Shown in pieces: positions 56,385-64,000 of a DNA stretch of 64,000 nucleotides. The translations under genes were made by a program, and so were the position numbers. Each line of letters starts with the position of its first letter. Within the stretch, counting starts at the first letter, position 1. The notes under the pieces are model-generated. The model was given only the letters and a program-made list of their open reading frames with translations. It searched no databases and was not told the origin of the DNA. Origin of the DNA: Cordilura impudica (lineage: Eukaryota; Arthropoda; Insecta; Diptera; Scathophagidae); NCBI GenBank assembly GCA_963682025.1, contig OY821519.1:166535279-166599278 (forward strand), in the 5' to 3' direction.

Positions 56385-57350
56385 AAATCTTCGACACTTT
56401 CAAATAATATGTGAATCGTTGAGACACTTTGGTTCTGAAATCTTATTCTGAAATGCATTAATTTTGCTTGGATTCGAAATTTTAGTTGTAAATTCATTGA
56501 ATTTGATGTTAGGATTAGTACGGTTTTCAGCAATAGATTCTAAGTTCCTATACCGATTTATTAAGATCAAAGTTGTGTGCGAGAGACGATTGGTACAAAG
56601 GAAGACAAATATTGGATCCCCACTTGCAACATCGACACCATATAACTGAAGAGCAGAAATGCAAGATGATATATTGCGTTGAAGTTATGGACTGAAGGTT
56701 GAAGAATATTCTGAGGCGCTCTTCGATTCTCATATCGAGCACAAAAATTTGTCCAGACTATATCAAAACCTTGATTTGTCAATAGACTTTTTTTAACTAT
56801 GTCTCTCGGTTCACCAGCAGTTTTCTTGATAAGGTCTTCGATAGGAGTTAATCTTGAATTGTTAATATATATCGCCGTAAACAAATCTCGGAAAGTGGAC
56901 CAAAGCAAGTAATCGTCATTAAAGACCTCAATATAACAAGGCGGATTATGAAAACTATTGGAATTGTTGGAGGATTGAGAAGAATTGGCTTCAGATTCTG
57001 GTGGGCTTACTTTAGGAACCGACGCAGATTGTCGAGATTACAATAAGTAATATAAGTACTCTTGTACTTGACTTTTTATGATTCTAAGTTTCTATGATCT
57101 GAGTCTTTTTTCTTTTTACTGTCATCTTCGTTTTCTACTTCGAAGACAAGTTTTTCATAAGTGGTTTGGATTCTTGACTAAAAATTCTTTATTTTACCCC
57201 TGTGAACTTCAATAGCATGAAGAGAGGTGATAGGATAACAATTATCTGAAAATTCCAAATCAAATTCAACTATGCTATCTGCTAAAGGAATAAAGTGGTC
57301 CAAACACATGTTGAATAGATTTGAAATTTAATAAAATAAAAAATATATTC
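56385..57350 (-). pseudogene. BEL-2 gag
   Basis: 56567-56908 holds the conserved gag block (LLWSTFRDLFTAIYINNSRL, LIKKTAGEPRDIVKKSLLTN, QGFDIVWTNFCARYENRR). The N-terminal part at 57310-57000 is legible in broken frames (MCLDHFIPLADSIVEFDLEF; LHAIEVHRGKIKNF, stop, SRIQTTYEKLVFEVENEDDS). Multiple frameshifts. Confidence 0.7.
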
Positions 57351-58854
57351 GGAAATAAACCAACTGAAAGCAATTATTCAAATGTATTTTATTGAATAAA
57401 AATACACTCGAAATATTTAGGAAGTAAACTTAACTTTATCTTAATCGCTTGACAATAGATATGAAAATAGTATAAAATGTCTTTAATTTTCACCAGAAAT
57501 TTATTCACCAGACAAAAATCAAATTAAAAATTGTAAATTAAAAAAACCATAGAGAAATTTTACAAAATGATCTTGAATTGTAATATAACTTAAATCGGTT
57601 TTTGTTGGATCTACAATTTATTTTGTTTTCGTTATATTTATTATTGGTTGTACAACTTATCATTTATTTTTTCGATTTGTTTGAAAAATGTTGAACTGTT
57701 ATACGTAATTGTGTTCGTAATTTGGAATGAACAAAATTGAAATTATTAGAAAAAAGTCTAGTTTTTTATAGAAAATTTAAACATATTAACGGAATAGAAA
57801 GTAGTTAAATTTGACATTGCCCTTCAGAATTTCTGCAGACGATATGTGTTTGAAATACCGGAAAGTATATAAATATAAATATCAAAAACTTGTTTTAATT
57901 AATATATTTCTTATTGAAAAGAGATTTTTAAAGGTGCAGAACAATTTCCAAATATCAATTACACGAATATTAACACATGTGCTTATAAAAAAAATATGCA
58001 GTTGTAATTTTTACTCCAATGGAAAAATACAATGAAGAGACTCTTGAACTTATTAAAAGAGCAATAATCAAATAGAAAATATGTTAATATATGTACGTTA
58101 AAATGCGTATAGAAACAAACCGTGCAGTTTTAATTTCTATTCCAATGGAATAAGAGAGAGTGAAGGGGAAAGACAATGAGGAGACTCTTATAGTGCGATC
58201 GACTAAATAGAAAAAAACGAAACGAATTTGAAACAAACAACTAAGAGTGGTGTATTCCACTATTCTTGCTCTGGGTTATTAAAGAAAGAGTACGAAAGGT
58301 AAGTATTTTAAGAGATAGTTATATTAAAAGAGTAGACACTTATGAAAGGTGTAATTTAATAAGGGGTACATAGTAAAGAGTAGGATCGTCGTTGATAAGG
58401 CGAGTAGTTAAAAAGTAGGAGAATTTGCAATGTTTAATTATTGAAAGCTTTGTTCTGAGGGGAGATTTATATACAATAGGAAAAAAGTATTTTCGTAAAT
58501 TAAGAGAAAAAGCTTTTGCATACATTTCGCTAAACTCATCAAATGAATAATAATTAACAAAAAAAAAAAAACAAAACTCCTCGTTGTCTTGGCAGGTTTT
58601 TTACATCTCTTTTTCTCCAAATTTTAAGTTGTCGTTAATTTTTAATTTAATTTTTATGTTTCACTTTATTCAACATTTTTTTTAAATATAATCTTTATTT
58701 TAATTTCGCAAAACAAAAAAAAATGTGTTCGCTGGCTAGCACTATCAAACGCAATATGAACTAAAGCAATAAACAAACGAACCTGTTTGAAATTGTGTGT
58801 GATCCTGGTTACACGTGACTTCCAATGAGCTTTATTTATTTTCTCCAAATATCA
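57351..58854 (-). other. BEL-2 leader, no gene
   Basis: 1.5 kb of AT-rich sequence between primer site and gag. Small open frames (57811-58035 plus; 58340-58620 and 58666-58848 minus) show no family resemblance. A 13-base A-run lies near 58559. Confidence 0.5.
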
Positions 58855-58873
58855 ATCCGGTTTGATAGTACCA
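58855..58873 (-). promoter_or_regulatory. BEL-2 primer-binding site candidate
   Basis: On the minus strand TGGTACTATCAAACCGGAT, two bases after an LTR-like end AAAAACA. The spacing and leading TGG fit a tRNA-primed site; the exact tRNA is not identified. Confidence 0.55.
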
Positions 58874-58874
58874 A

Positions 58875-59300
58875 TGTTTTTGTTGGAATGATGTTTGTGG
58901 AGCTAGGAGGTATGGAGGAGATGATACATGCGCTGAGTGAGAAATAAAATGCCGCTAGTATTTTATTTCTTAGAAAAGAAATATTTTATTGAAATGCTTG
59001 GAGTGGACCTTACCAGTTAGACAGTTGCTAGCACAAGAGGTTATGTCGAAGTTTTGTCGGAAATAGTAATTTATATTTAGGAATTATGTAGAAAAGAGAA
59101 AGTATATACTACTTCATATCTATTTGTACAGTTCTTTGGTTGAGGGAATTGCGATTTTATTGGTGGACTTAATGCCAAAAAGGTATTTCAATAACTTTTT
59201 GGCATTAACAGTAAGATTGACTTCCATATTCAAAATATCACAATATCTCTTCAAAATTAATCTCATCCGCATAAATTGATAGCCTGATATTTGATTCCTC
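58875..59300 (-). repeat. BEL-2 5' LTR (outer limit approximate)
   Basis: Placed between the primer site and the tRNA-like repeat at 59313. Contains a 14-bp hairpin (59169-59182 / 59195-59208, TTAATGCCAAAAAG). The 3' LTR is not in the window, so the outer boundary cannot be fixed. Confidence 0.4.
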
Positions 59301-59312
59301 CTTCTAAATAAT

Positions 59313-60073
59313 CATCTAAGTAGAAAAATTTCATATAGAGACAATCTATTCAATTAAAACATAACAATTATCACAATGTTCAATAAATCGCTGATGAAGG
59401 CTGAAATGCCAGAAACCGGTGCGATTAAGAATACAGTGCAGTTATGAATTTTTGAAATATATGCTTTCTTCTTTACCACGCACCATTGAAACAAAATTAA
59501 AATTTGCATATTAGTTACAGTATTAATTGCAATATGTCTGAAAAATGACTATAAATCTAACAAACAAAAAAATTTTCGCTTCAAAGCGCCATCTCAAATA
59601 TATGTAAAGTGCATATGTAGTATGTACAAAACCGTACATCACATATGACAACTTTTACGAAAACTGAGAATAGTGGAAATTAGAAGTATAAATGCAAAAA
59701 ATATTCAAAATTCAAAAATAACGATTCAGAATTTCTTCTGAAATTAATACAAAGTAAAGCTGTATGGTACGAAAACTGATTCTAATCACACTGCTCGTAG
59801 GCCTGACTTTAGGTGAGTGTGTTAAAGCGCTGACCAAAAAGTGCAAGTATGAGTGTATGTGAAGGTTCATGGTTCAAACCTCACGGCCGCCTTAAGTAGA
59901 AAAATTTCATATAGAAACAATCTATTCAATTAAAACATAATAATTATTACAATGTTCAATAAATCGCTGATGAAGTCTGAAATGCCAGAAACAGCTCCGG
60001 TTAAGAATAAAGTGTAGTTATGAATTTTTTAAATATATGCTTTCCTCTTCTTCTTTACCACGCACCATTGAAA
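59313..60073 (+). repeat. tRNA-like repeat, tandem dimer
   Basis: A ~180-bp block (AAGTAGAAAAATTTC ... CCACGCACCATTGAAA) at 59313-59490 recurs at 59893-60073, giving a ~580-bp period. Between them lies the rest of the unit, including a tRNA-like segment (59800-59891) with D-arm-like and box-B-like parts. The family also supplies the left-arm-only insertion at 9368-10240. Confidence 0.75.
59800..59891 (+). ncRNA. tRNA-like segment of the repeat (Pol III promoter-like)
   Basis: A box-A-like stretch GTGAGTGTGTTAAAGCGC followed ~45 bases later by box-B-like GGTTCAAACC and an acceptor-like ACGGCCGCC. The 5' acceptor half pairs only partly and the anticodon arm is degenerate, so it is tRNA-derived rather than a working tRNA. 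The left-arm copy is 9548-9640 on the minus strand. Confidence 0.5.
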
Positions 60074-60174
60074 TAATCATGTAAGTCACTTAAATAAATC
60101 GATAAATGCATTGAAGACAGCGTCTCAAAATCTGTCGATAATTCTTTACGTTTCAAACTGAAAAGTTGGTATGA

Positions 60175-60506
60175 CTATATACTCTGAATAATTTTTGATA
60201 TTTTTGTTGATATACCATTGCTTTGAAGTTTGTTAATCAGCGTTTTTCGAAAGCTGCCCACAAATCTACAAAAAAAAATGTATAGCTTTTTATTTAAGGA
60301 TTTTTCCCTAGATTTAAAACAATGAAAATCAAACCATTTATTTTCTTTTTCAAGTTGGACTTTAACTTTATTATTAAGTGTTGTGGGGTTTGAAGAGAAT
60401 AACATGTGTAAAATCTTTTAAATCCAAAGTGTATTTTTGTTACCTGTATAAACAAATTTATTTTACTATATAGATTTTGTTGGTATTCTCCTCGTTTCCT
60501 TATCAA
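60175..60506 (-). pseudogene. LINE RT scrap
   Basis: Minus-strand residues KKLYIFFCRFVGSFRKTLIN and KLQSNGISTKISKIIQSI resemble the LINE RT block normally written ..FFVDF..AFD...., with both aspartates lost. Too short and damaged to assign a clade. Confidence 0.4.
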
Positions 60507-60638
60507 TATTTTTCCCTTTTACTTTTATTGTTAAAACTATTAGTATATTTTCAGACCACATTTTATTTTCCACTTCAAAATTTTCTAATAATATCGTGTG
60601 CTGCTGCACATGAATCATTAACTGATTTTCTGGCGCCA

Positions 60639-61596
60639 CACTGTCGCTGAAATATAAATTTCATTGGCCAAAAGTCTTATTTTTTTACCGATTTTTAAAA
60701 CTAACGCCATTTTGTAGCTTATATATATCCATTTAAGGTAGCCAAAAAATTAGCTTTTGCATTCTGTCAAATCAACTGTTTTTAATCTCAGAAAAAGGTG
60801 ATTATTATCAAACATAAATGGTTACTGCTCGCAAATTATCATCGATAATGACCTGTGGTCCTTTTTGCAAGGTTGGAAGGATTGTAGTCTTAAGTTGTTG
60901 TAAGTGGTCACAGTCCTACCGTTTAATATTAGGGGCGTTATTATATATTTATGAAACTACTATATTTTTGTCAAATTTAAACTTTAGTGAAATAGAACTT
61001 CTAGGAAACAAAAGGGCACAAGAAACGTATACCACCCGGAGAAAGGTGAAAGTGTCCTCTATATACCTATTTTGCAACCGTGACGACCCGTGGGTAGAAC
61101 ACTTTTTTCATTTTAATGAAATTACAAAAAAAAATTCAAATTACGGTAATTTAACAGCCCTATAAGTATACAATGGTGTGTTAAATTTGTGCTTTAGATA
61201 TTTGATAGCTTATAATAGTCATTATTTGTCCTATTGCCAGTTTTTTTTATTATCATACATTTTTATACTTTTTTATTTTACCTAACATTGCACTAATGCA
61301 AGTAGTAAATAAAACACACACAGGTTATTCATTTGTATAGTGGGTTTTTTATATATTATATTAGGTATTAATGCACTAATGCCATTTTCTTACCTTTTTA
61401 TTTTACCTGGAAACATAGTAAGATGGCTTATCAGAAGGCTTATAAGAAAGTGACATTTGAATACAAACTCAATTGCTATAATATATTCCACCAATAACAG
61501 TCGCAAATAAAAATATTCAGAAAAATATGGAGAGCTTCAGTTATAAAGAACTGTATTTTAGAAACAATAACCAGGAAGATGTTCTTAGTTACGTTA
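60639..61596 (+). mobile_element. Transib copy B, 5' end only
   Basis: Starts CACTGTCGCTGAAATATAA and matches copy A in inverted orientation (shared TTTCATTGGCCAAAAGTC, ATGACCWGYGGTCCTTTTTG-like segment, CATTTGAATACAAACTC..., CCAGGAAGATGTTCTTAG). It contains a ~200 bp segment not in copy A (near 61230-61430). Cut by the gypsy-2 LTR at 61597. No transposase sequence remains on this side. Confidence 0.75.
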
Positions 61597-61954
61597 TAGC
61601 AGACAAGATAGTTTTTTAGTTTAATAGTATTTATTTTATTTATGCTTCAGCTCTATCTAGGAGCTGAGTCTTTTAATGCTAAATTATTAATGGTTTTATT
61701 GATTATAAAATGTTCTTCTTTATATACATATTTTCAACCTATATTACAACAATGTGTTACCTGCACTTGGGTCAGCATAAACATAAGTGTGCCAGCGTAA
61801 CAACAACATACAATAACAATATACGCAGTCATACAATGTTTTGCAAATGCAGTGGTCAACAATATTGATATTTGTTATTTCCGCATTTGCAAATATTGTA
61901 CGCTATGCAGTGTGGGTATTATACAGCACACTACGAAAGTCGTGTTACGCTACA
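61597..61954 (-). repeat. Gypsy-2 3' LTR
   Basis: On the minus strand it starts TGTAGCGTAACACG (61954), the same TGTAGC start as gypsy-1, and ends CTATCTTGTCTGCTA at 61597 against Transib sequence. Contains TATGTATATAAAGAAG (TATA-like) and AATCAATAAAACC (poly(A)-signal-like). The 5' LTR is beyond the window. Confidence 0.75.
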
Positions 61955-61966
61955 CCTTCCTTTTTT
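61955..61966 (-). promoter_or_regulatory. Gypsy-2 polypurine tract
   Basis: AAAAAAGGAAGG on the minus strand directly before the LTR start TGTAGC. Confidence 0.75.
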
Positions 61967-62022
61967 ATAAGAATGTTCATATACATTTGGTCTATGGACA
62001 TTCTTTTATTATTTGTACTGAT

Positions 62023-62024
<2 letters not shown>

Positions 62025-62060
<36 letters not shown>
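62025..62060 (-). repeat. 36-base homopolymer A run in gypsy-2 3' region
   Basis: 36 consecutive A on the minus strand (T on plus) between the pol stop and the polypurine tract. Confidence 0.9.
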
Positions 62061-62061
<1 letters not shown>

Positions 62062-62151
62062 TGGTTGTATCAAGTGCAAGTTTCACATTTTACAATAAAT
62101 TTATTTTATTTTATTTACAAATATAGATTTAAAGTAAAGAATGCATATTGT

Positions 62152-64000
62152 TTATTTAATATTGTATAACTTAAGTCTATTCTTATGAACTATTTGTTCT
62201 TTATTTGTTTTCTTATCAACTATGGTTACATTATTTCCGAAATCTATTTTCTTAATTTTATATGGCCCTTTATATGCCATCTCTAACTTATGTCCTGCAT
62301 CATTTCTTACCAAGACTAAATCTCCTATTTTAAAATTGTAATCTAATTTTGTTTTATCATAATTAATTTTTTGTTTTATTTTATTTATGTCTAATAGTTT
62401 TTTAACTCTATCTATTGCTACTTCTAATCTAAATTTAATTTCCTTAGCATAATTATCTATATTATAAAGTGGTGCAATTCTATCTACTTCAATAAATTGT
62501 CTAAAATTGTTTGGAATTTTTCCAAAAATAAGTTCATAAGGGCAATAATCATGTACTGTAGATGGTGTAGTGTTAAAACAGTACGTGAAATATTTGAGCC
62601 ATTCATCCCAGTCGTCTTTATCTACTGATATGTAGTTTCGTACGTATTCGTTAAAAGTCCGGTGACTTCTTTCTATCGTACATAGTGTCTGGTGATGATA
62701 TGCTGTCGATGTGCGTTTATCTACCTTCAATAGGTTGCAAAGCTCTGTCAGTATAGAGTTCTTGTATTCTGTGCCCATATCCGAAATGAACGTCTTCATT
62801 GGACCGTATATAAGCACAAAATTTTCAAATATCGCTTTTGCGATCGTCTTAGCTGATTTATCTTTTATTGGTATTGTTATCAAGTATTTAGTTAAGTCAC
62901 ATATCATTGTGACTGCATATTCATTTCCATAAATTGACTTTGGAAATGGTCCAATTGTATCTACGTACACCGTATCAAAAGCCCTATTTGGTGTCTCCGT
63001 TATTGTCATTGGACTTTTTATATGTTTCTCCGTTTTAGCCAATTGACATTTATGGCATGTTTTCACATATTTGGCAATGTCTTTTGTCATATTCTTCCAG
63101 TAATAGTATCTCCTGATCTTTTCAGTGGTTCTATATATCCCACAATGTCCTCCTTCTATAGGATCATCATGGTATTTCAGCATTATCTCACGTATTGCCT
63201 TTGCATTCGTGTTATCAATTTTAGTTACTTCGTTTAATAGCGCTATTCTGATTTCATTCAGTGTTTTATTGCCCATATTCTCAAATTCACTTATCGAGAC
63301 AAATTCGAAAATCTTCTCATGTGGTGAAATTTGAATCTTATTAATATTTAGTTTACAGGCTATTCGTTCTAGCCTAGGGAAAAATTGTCCTAAGTCAATA
63401 TTCCCTTTAGTAAACAAATCATCTATTCTTATGCTAGCATATATGGATTTGCCCTTTTTGATGTAACATCTGTTGGGTAAAATCTTTAATTTATAATATC
63501 TTTTGACGTCTATATTATTCAATGGTATATATACCTTGGGCTTATTATTATTATTGATATTTTGCTGATTTACTACTGGTTTACTAATTTTCTCTTCCTT
63601 AGTCATCGATCTTGTCGTGACCCTTAAAACGGATGAGATCTTGTCGTTAATATCCTTTAAGTCATTTATTGTAATGCGCGACAGTGCGTCGGCAACATAA
63701 TTATCTTTTCCCCTGAGATATTCTACTGTGAAATCATATTCCTCCAGATCGAGTCTCATTCTCGTTAGCTTAGAACTTGGATTTTTCATGGAGAACAGGT
63801 ATGAAAGTGGTCTATGGACTGTTCGGACCAAAAGATGTTTTCCATATATATATGGTCTGAAATATGTGACAGCCCAGTGTATGGCAGTTAATTCCTGTTC
63901 AATGGTCGATTTGTTGCTTTCGCCTTTAGTGAAAGTTTTAGATGCATAGGCCACAGGTAGGTGTCTACCTTCATGTTCCTGTGTTAAAACTGCACCGCAA
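62152..64000 (-). CDS. Gypsy-2 pol (RNase H to integrase C-terminus), 5' partial, open
   Basis: The only long intact coding region: 616 codons open from the window end to a TAA at 62152, continuing beyond the window. RNase H: CGAVLTQEHEGRHLPVAYAS, EQELTAIHWAVTYFRPYIYG, SYLFSMKNPSSKLTRMRLDL, YVADALSRI. After a linker, the integrase zinc finger has H and H (KYHDDPIEGGHCG) and CHKC. The core has D in FDTVYVDTIGPFP, D in KTFISDMGTEYKN and E in LCTIERSHRTFNEYV (G to C change before TIE). The C-terminal GPY/F-type module is AYKGPYKIKKI. Strong match in order and motifs to mdg3/micropia-type gypsy pol and a close relative of the decayed gypsy-1 pol at 27050-29115. Confidence 0.95.
   Translation of the reverse strand, partial: CGAVLTQEHEGRHLPVAYASKTFTKGESNKSTIEQELTAIHWAVTYFRPYIYGKHLLVRTVHRPLSYLFSMKNPSSKLTRMRLDLEEYDFTVEYLRGKDNYVADALSRITINDLKDINDKISSVLRVTTRSMTKEEKISKPVVNQQNINNNNKPKVYIPLNNIDVKRYYKLKILPNRCYIKKGKSIYASIRIDDLFTKGNIDLGQFFPRLERIACKLNINKIQISPHEKIFEFVSISEFENMGNKTLNEIRIALLNEVTKIDNTNAKAIREIMLKYHDDPIEGGHCGIYRTTEKIRRYYYWKNMTKDIAKYVKTCHKCQLAKTEKHIKSPMTITETPNRAFDTVYVDTIGPFPKSIYGNEYAVTMICDLTKYLITIPIKDKSAKTIAKAIFENFVLIYGPMKTFISDMGTEYKNSILTELCNLLKVDKRTSTAYHHQTLCTIERSHRTFNEYVRNYISVDKDDWDEWLKYFTYCFNTTPSTVHDYCPYELIFGKIPNNFRQFIEVDRIAPLYNIDNYAKEIKFRLEVAIDRVKKLLDINKIKQKINYDKTKLDYNFKIGDLVLVRNDAGHKLEMAYKGPYKIKKIDFGNNVTIVDKKTNKEQIVHKNRLKLYNIK

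Larger units (their letters stand above)
51365..59300 (-). mobile_element. Second BEL/Pao retrotransposon (broken by Transib and LINE)
   Basis: Minus strand, from the 5' LTR (58875 to ~59300) and primer site (58855-58873) through leader, gag, protease, RT, RNase H to the integrase, which is cut at SRRG by the Transib end (51364). The RT is split by a LINE (about 53230-55249). A different BEL family from the one in the palindrome. All genes are broken. Confidence 0.8.

Noticed and set aside
59800..59891. Functional tRNA gene
   Set aside because: Box A and box B resemble tRNA, but acceptor and anticodon stems do not pair properly and it lies in a repeated unit.
50577..61596. Long terminal inverted repeats of a single ~11-kb element (Maverick/Polinton-like)
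   Set aside because: The inverted repeats have their ends facing inward, and the region between them is BEL and LINE sequence with no polymerase, integrase or capsid gene of a Polinton. They are two Transib 5' ends.
61841..62169. Frames with a poly-Phe run near the gypsy-2 3' end
   Set aside because: Antisense of the element's 36-base A run and untranslated region.

Overview
The window looks like AT-rich, transposon-packed heterochromatin from an insect, probably a fly. The evidence is the element mix: BEL/Pao and Ty3/gypsy (mdg3/micropia-like) LTR elements, jockey/CR1-type LINEs, hAT, Harbinger and Transib DNA transposons, and a very long pentanucleotide satellite. I found no convincing host gene, rRNA, functional tRNA or CRISPR array. 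Almost every coding stretch is a decayed transposon gene. The exception is an open gypsy pol at the right edge (62152-64000, minus).

Region 1 (1-24862) is a giant imperfect palindrome. Left arm 1-11263 reads as the reverse complement of 13799-24862, around a 2.5 kb spacer. The left arm runs off the window edge, so the true arms are probably longer. Each arm carries, from the spacer outward: the 3' half of a hAT, the 5' end of an unrelated LTR element (LTR, primer site, tandem-repeat leader), a LINE endonuclease fragment, the 5' end of a gypsy element, and a BEL element nested in that gypsy. Many inactivating mutations are shared by both arms. Each arm also has private changes: an ~870 bp insertion only on the left, a ~620 bp segment only on the right, and scattered substitutions and indels. 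The duplication is therefore younger than the decay of the elements but not brand new. The spacer holds three tandem copies of a 476-bp unit, the middle one interrupted by a deleted Harbinger.

Region 2 (24863-31531) continues the right arm outward. The nesting becomes clear here: BEL (19320-26100) lies inside gypsy (LTRs 17711-17969 and 29124-29516), which lies inside a LINE (5' part ending 17710, 3' part 29517-31531 with an A-tail).

Region 3 (31532-35048) has a LINE ORF1-like fragment, then the 5' end of another probable BEL-type element (LTR 33408-33774, primer site, a 15-bp repeat cluster, gag fragments).

Region 4 (35049-49050) is 14 kb of (AATTT)n satellite with a 200-N gap (38733-38932). 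Its left edge is sharp and its right edge ragged.

Region 5 (49051-64000): a defective Transib (RAG1-related transposase) ends at 51364 inside the integrase of a second BEL element (minus, about 51365-59300), which is itself split by a LINE. Then come a tRNA-like repeat dimer (59313-60073), a LINE scrap, the 5' end of a second Transib facing away from the first (60639-61596), and a second gypsy element inserted in that Transib (61597 to window end, minus).
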